Of a stretch of 64,000 bases of DNA, positions 31,964 to 40,263 are shown piece by piece. Made by a program: the position numbers and the translations under genes. Within the stretch, counting starts at the first letter, position 1. Each line of letters starts with the position of its first letter. Below the pieces are notes generated by a model that saw only the letters and a program-made list of their open reading frames with translations, searched no databases and was not told the DNA's origin. Source of the stretch: JBFWVD01 sp050246915. GTDB taxonomy: Bacteria; Actinomycetota; Acidimicrobiia; Acidimicrobiales; Ilumatobacteraceae. The DNA lies in NCBI GenBank assembly GCA_050246915.1, contig JBFWVD010000003.1:62001-126000 (forward strand), written 5' to 3'.

Positions 31964-33154
31964 GTGAACCACGTGTCGGACGCCCCCACCGTCGAGCAGA
32001 TCATGACCCTGCTCGAGTCGGTGATCGACCCGGAGCTGGGCGGGAACATCGTCGAGTTGGGCATGGCCACCGGGGCGCGCATCAGCGCCGACGGCGACGT
32101 CGCCATCGGCATCAAGCTCACCATCGGGGGCTGTCCGCTCAAAGCGCAGATCGCCAAGGACGTCACCTCGCGCATCGAAGTCCACCCCGGTGTGCGGTCG
32201 GTGAAGATCGAGTGGGGCGAGATGAACGCCCAGGAGCGCAGCGAGATCATGGGCCGTGCCCGACTCGCCGCCGCGCAGAACGCCCCCGACACCCAGGTGT
32301 CGAACACCACCCGCGTGCTCGCCATCGCCTCGGGGAAGGGCGGCGTCGGCAAGAGCTCGGTCACCGTCAACCTCGCCGCGGCGCTGGCTGCCCAGGGCTT
32401 CACCGTCGGTGTGCTCGACGCCGACATCTGGGGGTTCTCGGTGCCCCGCATGCTCGGCATGTCCGATCGGCTCGAGGCGGAACGGATCGATGGCTCCGAT
32501 CGGCCGATGATCATCCCCAACGAACGACCGGTCGGTGCCGGGCTCCTCAAGGTCGTCTCCACCGGCATGTTGGTGGAGGATGAAGGCACGGCGCTCATGT
32601 GGCGAGGGCTCATGCTGACCAAGGCGGTCGAGCAGTTCCTCCACGACGTGGCCTGGGGACCGCTCGACTATCTGCTCATCGACATGCCCCCGGGTACAGG
32701 CGATGTCCAGATGGGCTTGGCCCGCATGTTGCCGCGCACCGATCTGATCATCGTGACGACGCCCGCGGTCTCGGCCCAGAAGGTGGCCATCCGGGCCGCC
32801 GACATGGCTCGTCGATCGTTCCTCCGGGTGGCCGGGGTGATCGAGAACATGAGCGCGTTCACCTGTGAGCACGGAACGACGTACGCGCTGTTCGGGTCCG
32901 GTGGCGGCGCTGCGCTGGCCGCCGAGGTGGGCGTGCCGCTGCTCGGTCAGGTTCCCATCGAGTCAACGGTCGCCGCCGGGGGCGACTGTGGTGAGCCGGT
33001 GGCGCTGAGCGGCACCGGTCCGGCTGCTGATGCGTTCCGGGCGATCGCCGCCCAACTGGTGGCCCACGTGGCCCCACCGGTGAACATGGCCGGCTGCTCG
33101 GCCCGATTGCTCGACGCCGTTGAAGCGGCGTTGGGACCCAAGCCCGAGCGCTGA
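31964..33154 (+). CDS. mrp: Mrp/NBP35-type Fe-S cluster carrier ATPase
   Basis: 396 residues. An N-terminal MIP18/DUF59 domain (residues 8-95; ESVIDPELGGNIVELGM) is fused to a deviant-Walker-A ATPase with SGKGGVGKSS, LDADIWGFSVPRM and LLIDMPPGTGDVQM. Mrp proteins bind and deliver Fe-S clusters. In place of the usual CxxC near the end of the ATPase domain (often ENMSYF-C-xx-C) the sequence reads ENMSAFTCEHG with a single Cys; further Cys lie at GDCGEP and GCSARL, so cluster ligation may differ. It stands divergently from the SufR-like gene. Confidence 0.92.
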   Translation: MNHVSDAPTVEQIMTLLESVIDPELGGNIVELGMATGARISADGDVAIGIKLTIGGCPLKAQIAKDVTSRIEVHPGVRSVKIEWGEMNAQERSEIMGRARLAAAQNAPDTQVSNTTRVLAIASGKGGVGKSSVTVNLAAALAAQGFTVGVLDADIWGFSVPRMLGMSDRLEAERIDGSDRPMIIPNERPVGAGLLKVVSTGMLVEDEGTALMWRGLMLTKAVEQFLHDVAWGPLDYLLIDMPPGTGDVQMGLARMLPRTDLIIVTTPAVSAQKVAIRAADMARRSFLRVAGVIENMSAFTCEHGTTYALFGSGGGAALAAEVGVPLLGQVPIESTVAAGGDCGEPVALSGTGPAADAFRAIAAQLVAHVAPPVNMAGCSARLLDAVEAALGPKPER

Positions 33155-33186
33155 AACGCCATCAGCCCGAAGATGCGGGCCTGCCG

Positions 33187-33588
33187 TCAGATGGCGCGGA
33201 CGGGCATCCAGTGGTCGATGGCCTCGGCCAACGTCTGCAAGCTCGCCGGCTTCGACAAGTGAGCGTTCATGCCTGCGGCCATGCACGGAGCCACGTCGGC
33301 GCCGCGGCGATCGGCGGTGAGGGCCAGGACCGCGACGTCGTTGGGAGTGGCCCATCCGGTCGAGGCTCGCAGTGCCCGCGTGGCTTCGAAGCCATCGATG
33401 CCTGGCAGATGACAGTCCATGAACACCATCTCGTAGGTCCAGGTGCCGAGCAGCTCGAGAGCGCTGACGCCGTCGCGGGCAACGTCGACGTCGAGGCCGA
33501 ACGTGCCGAGCATCTTGCGCACGACCTTCGCGCTCACTTCTTCGTCTTCGACCAGCAGTACGCGACGCCCGTTGATGTCTTCCCTCAT
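33187..33588 (-). CDS. Stand-alone receiver (CheY-like) response regulator
   Basis: 133 residues, a single receiver domain. Acidic pocket E14/D15 (VEDEE), phosphoacceptor D58 (FMDCHLPGIDGFEA), T91 and K113 (LSKP) are all present, so phosphorylation is expected. No output domain follows, and it resembles receivers that accept phosphate from hybrid kinases. It lies 55 bases downstream of the PAS-GGDEF-EAL gene on the same strand and could be cotranscribed with it; it is also a possible phosphate acceptor for the CheA/Hpt pair. Confidence 0.9.
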   Translation of the reverse strand: MREDINGRRVLLVEDEEVSAKVVRKMLGTFGLDVDVARDGVSALELLGTWTYEMVFMDCHLPGIDGFEATRALRASTGWATPNDVAVLALTADRRGADVAPCMAAGMNAHLSKPASLQTLAEAIDHWMPVRAI

Positions 33589-33643
33589 GGATCTGTTGTC
33601 GACAGCGCCATGAGCGTTCTTGAGACGTACGGGAAAGGAACCG

Positions 33644-35449
33644 TCAAGACCGCCACGCCTGCACAGCGGCCCGGCTGGCCACGGCCAGGTCGATGAACTC
33701 GGCTTCCTCGGTCGGACGCCCCAGCGAGAAGCCCTGCACGACATCGCATCCGAGCTCACGGAGCCGTTCTCGCTGCGTCTCACTCTCGACGCCCTCGGCC
33801 ACCACGGTGAGTCCGAGGGACTGCGCCAGCGACAGCACCGCGCCGACGATGGCACGGGCCACAGGATCGGTCTCGATCTGCTCGACGAAGGAGCGATCGA
33901 GCTTGACGATGTCTACCGGGAGCCGGCCCAGATAGCTGAGCGACGAATACCCGGTGCCGAAGTCGTCGAGAGCGACGAGCACGCCCATCGCGCGGAGCTC
34001 GGTCAGCACCTCGGTTGCGGTGTCGAACGACGAGAGCACAGCGCTCTCGGTCAACTCGATGCACAACCGATTGGCGGGTAGTCCGGTGGCCCGCAACGCC
34101 ATACGCACCATTTCCACCAGGACCGGGCTCACCAGCTGGCGGGCAGAGAGGTTCACCGCGACGAACAACCCGTCGCCGTCGACCACCGGCCACTGGGCGG
34201 CGGCGCGGCACGCCTCGTACAGGACCCAATCGCCGATGGGCACGATGAGGCCGGTGTCCTCGGCCATGCGCACGAACTCCTCCGGCTGCAACGCAGGGCC
34301 GCCGTCTCGATGCCACCGCAAGAGCGCTTCGGCGCCGATGACGCGGCCGGAGTCCAGCGACACCTCGGCTTGGTAGACGAGCCGGAGTTCGCTGTTGGCG
34401 ATGGCGCGCCGCAACGCCTGTTCGGTGTCGAGCCGCGCCTGGGCGCGTGCCCTCACCTGACCGTCGGCCAACTCGATCTGGCCGCGGCCGGAGGCGCCAG
34501 CGCGTTGTGCGGCCTCTTCTGCCTCGCGCAGCAACTCCATGCTCGGCTGGTCCGGTCCACCCGACAACGCCAGCCCCACAGCGACGGTGAGGATGACCTC
34601 GCTCCCAGCGAGCGTGATCGGCTCGGCCACCGCGTCGCGGATGCGCTCGGCCAACTGCAACAAGATGTGGTCGGGGCGGTATCCATCGAGCACGACCACG
34701 AACGAGTCGCCATCGAATCGCGCCGCCCACTCATCGCCGCGCAGGCACTGGGCAATGCGGCGGGCGACCGCCACCAGAGCGACGTCACCGACGTCGGATC
34801 CCATCGAGTCGTTCACCGTCGTGAAGGCATCGACATCGACGAGCAGCACCGACAACGCGCCGGCGCGGCGCCGGAGCATCGCGTGATCGAGCCGATCGAG
34901 GAGCAGGGCCCGGTTGGGCAATCCGGTCAGCAGATCGTGTGTGGCGCCGCGCTCCACCGCACGTTCAGCGGCGACCTCGCCCGACACATCGATGTGCATG
35001 ACGAGCGCGCCACCGATGGGCTCTGGTAACGGGAGGATGCGGGAGCGGAACCAGCGATCCTCACCAGATCCCTGCCGGGCCAGATCCTGCACCATGTCGG
35101 GATCGTTCATCTCGGTGTGATTGGCCAGCACGTGACGCAAGTACTGCGCGGTGCGACGGGCGCGCGCCGCGCCTTCGCCCCGATTCGACGTCCAGTTGGC
35201 GATCGCGTCGTCGCCGATGTCCACCGACAATGCCGGATTGGGAAGGCGCACGTTGCGCCACGCCCGGTTGACCGCGATCACGATTCCGTCGCGGTCGACC
35301 ACAGCAACACGCGTGGGAAGCGCATCGAGCACCGCCAGCAGCAGCGGGCGCGGGTCGACGCCGTCGCCGATCGCCGCCGGCAACACCGTCGAGATGAGCG
35401 CCTCGATGGACGCAGAACGATCAGGCACCGTTGGCCATCCGCTCGTCAT
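33644..35449 (-). CDS. PAS-GGDEF-EAL cyclic di-GMP phosphodiesterase
   Basis: About 601 residues from the ATG at 35449; a GTG at 35428 is another start, and the gene overlaps the upstream NUDIX stop either way. A PAS domain (about residues 25-140) precedes a GGDEF domain whose signature is DGDSF, so cyclase activity should be lost. The EAL domain appears intact: EALLRW, VNLSARQ, ELTESAVL, LDDFGTGYSS, DIVKLDRSF and VAEGVES hold the metal and substrate residues. No membrane segment is visible. It likely degrades c-di-GMP in response to a signal sensed by PAS. Confidence 0.88.
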   Translation of the reverse strand: MTSGWPTVPDRSASIEALISTVLPAAIGDGVDPRPLLLAVLDALPTRVAVVDRDGIVIAVNRAWRNVRLPNPALSVDIGDDAIANWTSNRGEGAARARRTAQYLRHVLANHTEMNDPDMVQDLARQGSGEDRWFRSRILPLPEPIGGALVMHIDVSGEVAAERAVERGATHDLLTGLPNRALLLDRLDHAMLRRRAGALSVLLVDVDAFTTVNDSMGSDVGDVALVAVARRIAQCLRGDEWAARFDGDSFVVVLDGYRPDHILLQLAERIRDAVAEPITLAGSEVILTVAVGLALSGGPDQPSMELLREAEEAAQRAGASGRGQIELADGQVRARAQARLDTEQALRRAIANSELRLVYQAEVSLDSGRVIGAEALLRWHRDGGPALQPEEFVRMAEDTGLIVPIGDWVLYEACRAAAQWPVVDGDGLFVAVNLSARQLVSPVLVEMVRMALRATGLPANRLCIELTESAVLSSFDTATEVLTELRAMGVLVALDDFGTGYSSLSYLGRLPVDIVKLDRSFVEQIETDPVARAIVGAVLSLAQSLGLTVVAEGVESETQRERLRELGCDVVQGFSLGRPTEEAEFIDLAVASRAAVQAWRS

Positions 35450-36287
35450 AGCCGGCTTCGCCAGGCAGCAGCAGTCGTGCCACGCCATCGGCATACACGA
35501 TCTGCGGCAAGATCGCCGGACGTCGCGTCAACGTGGCAAAGCTGTCCAAGATCGCGTCCGCACTGTCATGCTCGGCCAACAGCTGCAAGGACATGATCGT
35601 GGGAAGGATCAGATCGATCTCGCCGCGTCGTCGCATGTCCAGCGCGTCAGCAGGACGGACCCAGCAACTGGCGATCGTCTCGCGATCATCGTGCAACGGA
35701 TGTTGCTCCTCGGGGGCACGGGCCACGAAGAAGCGCGTGTCGAAGCGACGGTTCTCCCCGATGGGTGTGATCCAGTGCGATGCATAGTGGATGGTCGAGG
35801 CGTTGATGTGGAGACCTTCGACCTCCAGGAACTCTGCGAAGTCCAACGTCGCGTTGTTGAGCGCGGCGCGCGCCGCGTCGAACCGGGATCGCACGAGCTC
35901 GTCGGCGAATCCGACCAACGAACCATCGTCGCGACGAGCCAGCAGGACTCCCGCCTCTTCGAAGCACTCACGCACCACGGCGAGCCAGAACGACAATCCG
36001 CCACACTCGATACCCAGCGCTTTGTCAATTTCGGTTGCGGTCCGTCCGCGCACGACTCGATGGGCCGAGGCGTCGGAGGGATCGACGGCACCTCCGGGGA
36101 ACACGTGAGCACCGGCCACGAAGCCGGCCCGCGTCGATCGCCGCAACATGAACACTTCGGGACCGCGGCTCGCGTCGCGAACGAGCATCACCGTTGCCGC
36201 GTCACGCAACGCCACCGCTCTCGGGTCGAACGAGGGGTCCTGCTTCGGGAGCACTGCGGTCGACAGCACGCGGGGATCATCCATCAT
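35421..36287 (-). CDS. NUDIX hydrolase (NUDT19-like)
   Basis: 288 residues. The Nudix motif is split by an insertion: HVFPGGAVD at about residue 62 and VRECFEEAGVLLA at about residue 104, the layout of the NUDT7/NUDT19 CoA-hydrolase-like branch. It may cleave acyl-CoA or another nucleoside diphosphate. The start overlaps the fxsA stop (ATGA) and the end overlaps the EAL gene start. Confidence 0.85.
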   Translation of the reverse strand: MMDDPRVLSTAVLPKQDPSFDPRAVALRDAATVMLVRDASRGPEVFMLRRSTRAGFVAGAHVFPGGAVDPSDASAHRVVRGRTATEIDKALGIECGGLSFWLAVVRECFEEAGVLLARRDDGSLVGFADELVRSRFDAARAALNNATLDFAEFLEVEGLHINASTIHYASHWITPIGENRRFDTRFFVARAPEEQHPLHDDRETIASCWVRPADALDMRRRGEIDLILPTIMSLQLLAEHDSADAILDSFATLTRRPAILPQIVYADGVARLLLPGEAGYDERMANGA

Positions 36288-36775
36288 GGCTGGAGCTCCT
36301 GCGGCGGTCGACGACGCGACGCAGCATCGTCCACCACATCAGTGTCGATCACGTCTGAGTTCCTGGTCGCTCCCCGGCGGGCGCGATCGTCGGGGCGATG
36401 GGTGGCGGTGATGACTCGTGCGTTGCCCCGGAACCGCTTGATGAGCGCGGTCCGCACCAGTGCTCGCACCGGAGGCACCAACAACACCAGGCCGAGCGCT
36501 CCGGTGAGGAATCCCGGCACGAGCAACAGCGCCCCCGACATGAGGATCAAGAAGCCATCCACCAACTCACGAGTCGGGGCCTTGCCGTCGCGCATGGTGC
36601 CGCGCATGCGACGGAACATCGACCATCCGGCGAGGCGAACCACCCACGTCCCGACGAACGACAATGCGAACACGGCGAGGAGCGCGGGGAAGAACCCGAT
36701 GGCGTGGGTCACCTGCACGAACGTGTAGAGCTCCGCTATGGGAACCACGATCAAGAGCGCGACAAGGACGGCCAC
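36284..36775 (-). CDS. fxsA: FxsA-family membrane protein
   Basis: 163 residues with a GTG start. Helices at residues 3-20, 25-48 and 75-105 (LLIVVPIAELYTFVQV, FFPALLAVFALSFVGTWVV and GFLILMSGALLLVPGFLTGA) match the FxsA family, whose overexpression in E. coli relieves phage exclusion. A basic, disordered tail follows. Its 4-base overlap with the NUDIX gene places it first in a fxsA-NUDIX-EAL run. Confidence 0.87.
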   Translation of the reverse strand: MAVLVALLIVVPIAELYTFVQVTHAIGFFPALLAVFALSFVGTWVVRLAGWSMFRRMRGTMRDGKAPTRELVDGFLILMSGALLLVPGFLTGALGLVLLVPPVRALVRTALIKRFRGNARVITATHRPDDRARRGATRNSDVIDTDVVDDAASRRRPPQELQP

Positions 36776-36781
36776 GAGGCA

Positions 36782-36787
36782 ACGCTA
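36782..36787 (-). promoter_or_regulatory. -10 box (TAGCGT) of fxsA, leaderless
   Basis: On the minus strand TAGCGT is 6 bases before the fxsA GTG at 36775. Confidence 0.45.
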
Positions 36788-36838
36788 TCGGTACCGCCGC
36801 GGCACCTAACCCAAGCGGCATGCAACTGGTGTGCTGCT

Positions 36839-36852
36839 CCCCCTAGTGGGGG
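36839..36852. terminator. Short GC hairpin
   Basis: CCCCC-TAGT-GGGGG forms a 5-bp stem in the 181-bp gap between the alpha/beta hydrolase stop and the fxsA start. It could end the nfeD-hydrolase transcript. The rest of the gap shows nothing else. Confidence 0.35.
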
Positions 36853-36956
36853 TGACACCACCCCGAGTTCTTACGGGACGGCTGAATCGACAGTGGTCCA
36901 GACGGCCCACGAGCGCTGAGCCGAAACGCCGCTGCCGGCCTGTTCAGGCGACGCGG

Positions 36957-37922
36957 TCAAGCGTCGGGAAGCTGCTCCCCGGTGATCGTCGGCAGCTCCG
37001 CTGGGGCGCTGGGCTTGCGCCGTCTGCTCCCCGCTCGCTTCGGTGCGTCAGCTGGCGGTTCGATCGCCCCGGCCACCTTCGCCACGGCCAAGGAGTTGGT
37101 GATCACCTCGGCGAAGTGCTCCGGGTTGGCCAGCAACCACGAATGCGATCCATCCACGACCGTGCCCGGTTGGCCCGCCGCGGCACACATCTCCTCGAAC
37201 GCTTCTTTCGGGATGATGCCGTCGCGACGGCCCCACAACACGGTGATGGGCAAGCCGCGGCGCTTCAGCTCCTCGAGTTCGCCGGTGAGATCAGCTCGGC
37301 GCGCGAGGTTGGCCACCTTCACGAGCGAGAGCGGATTGCGCACGGCGTTGGGGAGCGCGTCCTCCAACATCACCGGGATGACCCGCGTCGCTTGCGGCAA
37401 TGGCCAGATGTCGGCCGGGAAGTGGAGCCCCCAGTCCCACAGCGGCCGCTCCGCCAAGGTGCGCAGGCCCTTTCCTTGCTTCCACGCAGTGCCGCCGATC
37501 GAGTTCACCAGCATGAGCGCGCGAACGCGATGCGCGTAGTCGTGGGCGAAACGGATGGCCACTCCGCCGCCGAAGGAGTGACCGATCACCACTGCGGGCT
37601 CGGCCAGCTCCACGGCCGAGCAGAACCCGTCCAACCAACGCGCGTAGCCCGCCAACGAGAACTGACGTCGCGCCAGCTGCGGTGTCCCGCCGAAGCCGGG
37701 TTGCGCCGGGGCGATGACCTGGAAGCCGCGAGCGGCGAGACCTCGTAGCGCACCGCGATAGCTGCGTTGCGCAAGCCCCCATCCATGGAGGAACAGCACC
37801 GGCGACCCGTCGCCGCACACGTCGTAGAACACCACGCGGTTGTCCACGAAGGTGCGCTTCGACAGCACGACGGGGCGGATCACCTCGCTCACCGCGCCGG
37901 GTCCACGAACGGCCAAGAGCAC
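36957..37922 (-). CDS. Alpha/beta hydrolase
   Basis: Up to 321 residues; a GTG at 37889 or nearby could be the true start because the first 11 residues are weakly supported. The oxyanion motif LFLHGWG is near residue 45, the nucleophile elbow is GHSFGGG, and the acid and His are in WGRRDGIIP and GSHSWLL. The C-terminal 40 residues are basic and disordered. It resembles hydrolases of the epoxide hydrolase/haloalkane type, with unknown substrate. It follows nfeD by 15 bases. Confidence 0.85.
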   Translation of the reverse strand: MLLAVRGPGAVSEVIRPVVLSKRTFVDNRVVFYDVCGDGSPVLFLHGWGLAQRSYRGALRGLAARGFQVIAPAQPGFGGTPQLARRQFSLAGYARWLDGFCSAVELAEPAVVIGHSFGGGVAIRFAHDYAHRVRALMLVNSIGGTAWKQGKGLRTLAERPLWDWGLHFPADIWPLPQATRVIPVMLEDALPNAVRNPLSLVKVANLARRADLTGELEELKRRGLPITVLWGRRDGIIPKEAFEEMCAAAGQPGTVVDGSHSWLLANPEHFAEVITNSLAVAKVAGAIEPPADAPKRAGSRRRKPSAPAELPTITGEQLPDA

Positions 37923-37937
37923 GCGATCGGCGCTGGC

Positions 37938-39275
37938 TCAGGCATTGGCGGGACGACGCTCGCGGTAATCGCGTGCCCCGCCCTGCTCGGGTTCGACCTC
38001 GAGCGTTGTGCCGTCGATGGCGACGACACGGATCTTGTCCCCGGGAGCGAGCGGTGTCGCCCGGTTGGTGTGGGCCTTCCACTGTGCGTCACGAACGCGA
38101 ACGATGCCATCGGGTGACACCGCGGTCACGGCATCGCCGATCTCGCCGACCATCCCCGCGCGCCCGATGGTGGGCGTGGCGAAGCGGGTGCGAACCATCG
38201 ATGGCATGCCGGTGAGAACCGCGAACAAGGTCCCGATGATGCCGGTGGCGAGCGCGATCCAACTCATCGACACGCCATCCCACAACCACACCGAGCCGAT
38301 CACGAACATCACCATGCCAGCCCCGGTCCAAAAGCGCGGGACGCTGGTCTGCACGTCGATCGAGAAGGCAATGCACGCCACGACGATGAGCGCGAGCGCC
38401 CACGTCCGGTACGGGAGCACCGCGACGCCATAGCCACCGAGGATGAGACAGCCAACGCCGGTCATGCCGGCGATGCCGACACCGGCGGTGAAGAACTCGA
38501 ACACCAACAACAAAAGGCCGATGACGAGCAACAGGTAGGCCACCGGCGGGCTGGCAACGGTGTGCATGAGCTGATCGATGAGCGTGAGCTTGTAAGACAA
38601 CGTCCGTGTGATGAGGGCCTGGCGCGGGCCATCGTCGGTCTGGCGGACCTGAGCCGTCGACAGCGTGGTGCCCTCGTAGGAGAGGCCGTGCAGTCCGATC
38701 ACGAAATCGCCGAGGGTCGGCGAGCTGGCGATGGCGTCGATGAGGGAGCTGTCCTGGTACCCGATCGTCCCGTTGCGCAGACGATCTGCCGCGCCGGCTG
38801 TGGCCAGCTCGATGTCATCGCTGATCGGAAGGGGATCGCCGAAGTTGCCCACTCGACTCCCCGGGGCGATGCCGCGAGCGGCAGCAGCACCGAGCAACTG
38901 ACCGGGGGCGCCGTACGCCTTTGCTCCGGATGGACCCACCCAGATACCCACGGCGATCGGTGAGTTGGCGATGCGCTCGGCCAGCTCGGCCATGCGCTCG
39001 TCGCTGACCACCGCGTCCTTGGCGTTCATCTGGATGACCATGGCCTGGGCCCGGTTCTTCACGGCACGGTCGATCGATGTCTCGATGAACGACACGACCA
39101 CCGGGTCGATGAGGCCGCTGACCTGGATGACCTCGATCGAGGGCATCGCCGAGGCGTCGGGCACGGTCGTCGTGCCCGACTCGGTCGTGGCCGTTTGGGC
39201 CTGGGCCAAACCCGAGGAGGAGATCATGAAACCTGCGGCGGCAGCCGTCAGGAGAACCATCGCTAGTCTGCGCAC
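37938..39275 (-). CDS. nfeD: NfeD-like membrane serine protease/stomatin-operon protein
   Basis: 445 residues from the GTG at 39275, whose GGAGG Shine-Dalgarno lies 6 bases upstream; an upstream open frame is an artefact. A signal peptide is followed by a ClpP-like protease domain (IEVIQVSGLIDPVVVSFIE), four or five helices (VAYLLLVIGLLLLVFEFF) and a C-terminal OB-fold (NfeD) with GDAVTAVSPDGIVRVRDAQWKA. The Ser-Lys catalytic dyad is not obvious. Long NfeD proteins partner with stomatin-like proteins at the membrane, but no stomatin gene is near. It diverges from the ArsA pair. Confidence 0.88.
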   Translation of the reverse strand: MRRLAMVLLTAAAAGFMISSSGLAQAQTATTESGTTTVPDASAMPSIEVIQVSGLIDPVVVSFIETSIDRAVKNRAQAMVIQMNAKDAVVSDERMAELAERIANSPIAVGIWVGPSGAKAYGAPGQLLGAAAARGIAPGSRVGNFGDPLPISDDIELATAGAADRLRNGTIGYQDSSLIDAIASSPTLGDFVIGLHGLSYEGTTLSTAQVRQTDDGPRQALITRTLSYKLTLIDQLMHTVASPPVAYLLLVIGLLLLVFEFFTAGVGIAGMTGVGCLILGGYGVAVLPYRTWALALIVVACIAFSIDVQTSVPRFWTGAGMVMFVIGSVWLWDGVSMSWIALATGIIGTLFAVLTGMPSMVRTRFATPTIGRAGMVGEIGDAVTAVSPDGIVRVRDAQWKAHTNRATPLAPGDKIRVVAIDGTTLEVEPEQGGARDYRERRPANA

Positions 39276-39297
39276 GAGTTGCCTCCGAAGGGGGAGC

Positions 39298-40263
39298 GTG
39301 GATCCGTCGCAGTTCTTCACCGCTTCGCGCCTGGTCATCGTTGCCGGGAAAGGCGGCGTCGGCAAAACCGCAGTCAGTGCAGCCTTGGGCTGGGGTGCGG
39401 CCGCGACCGGGCTCGAAGTGCTCATCGTGGAGGTGGAATCCGACGGTGCGCTGGCCCGATGCTTCGGCAAGGAGCCCTCCGACTACGCCGGACAGGTCCT
39501 GTTCGACGCGGGCAGCGGACGCGTCAGCGGCCGATCGATCACCGGCGACCGAGCACTTCGGGACTATCTCGATGACCACGGGCTGAAGCGGCTGGGCAAT
39601 CGTCTGCTCACCTCCGGCACGCTCGACGTGGTGGCCACCGCCGCTCCTGGCATCGAGGATCTGCTCGTGCTCGGAAAGATCAAACAACTCGAGCGGGCCG
39701 AGGTCGCACAGTTGATCATCGTCGACGCTCCCGCCGCCGGCCACGCCATCAGCTTTCTGCTCGCCGCCCAAGGTCTGCGCGACGCGGTGGCGTCGGGACC
39801 GATCCGCACCCAGGCCGATGACGTCGTGGCGATGCTCGATGATCCGCAGCGTTGTCAGGTGATGCTGGTGACGCTTGCCGAGGAGACCCCGGTCAACGAA
39901 GCGGTCGAGACCGCATTCGCCCTCGAAGATCGCGTCGGCGTCAGCCTCGGACCGATCGTGGTCAACGCGCTGGTGTCCGGTCTCGACGATCCCCTCGTCG
40001 ATCGCGACGCCACATGGATGCGTGAGCGAGCCGCCGGCATCGGGTGTGCGCTCGCCGAGGACGTGATCGACGCAGCGGTGGCCGCGCATCGCTTCGACTG
40101 CGATCGAGCGGCTCTCCAGCGAGAGCAGACGGCGCGCCTCGCCGATCAGTTGCCACTGCACCAATTGCGATTGCCCCTCCTGCGCTCTGGGCACCTCGAC
40201 ATCGACGACATCGCCACCCTCGGCAAGGCCCTACTCGCCGAGATCGAGGCGATGGCCACATGA
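39298..40263 (+). CDS. ArsA/GET3-family ATPase, first of a pair
   Basis: 321 residues from the GTG at 39298 with a GAAGGGGGA Shine-Dalgarno. It has a canonical deviant Walker A, VAGKGGVGKTAVS, with the signature Lys. An Asp-containing segment (IIVDAPAAGHAIS) gives the Walker B/switch II. Pairs of ArsA-like ATPases at one locus are conserved in actinobacteria (Rv3679/Rv3680, BagA/BagB of mycobacteria), and these do not transport arsenite. The stop overlaps the next start (ATGA). The start is 22 bases from the divergent nfeD start, with both ribosome-binding sites in that space. Confidence 0.9.
   Translation: MDPSQFFTASRLVIVAGKGGVGKTAVSAALGWGAAATGLEVLIVEVESDGALARCFGKEPSDYAGQVLFDAGSGRVSGRSITGDRALRDYLDDHGLKRLGNRLLTSGTLDVVATAAPGIEDLLVLGKIKQLERAEVAQLIIVDAPAAGHAISFLLAAQGLRDAVASGPIRTQADDVVAMLDDPQRCQVMLVTLAEETPVNEAVETAFALEDRVGVSLGPIVVNALVSGLDDPLVDRDATWMRERAAGIGCALAEDVIDAAVAAHRFDCDRAALQREQTARLADQLPLHQLRLPLLRSGHLDIDDIATLGKALLAEIEAMAT

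Noticed and set aside
40145..40160. Another copy of the dispersed palindrome (CCAATTGCGATTGCC region)
   Set aside because: At least three mismatches to the consensus, expected by chance in this length.
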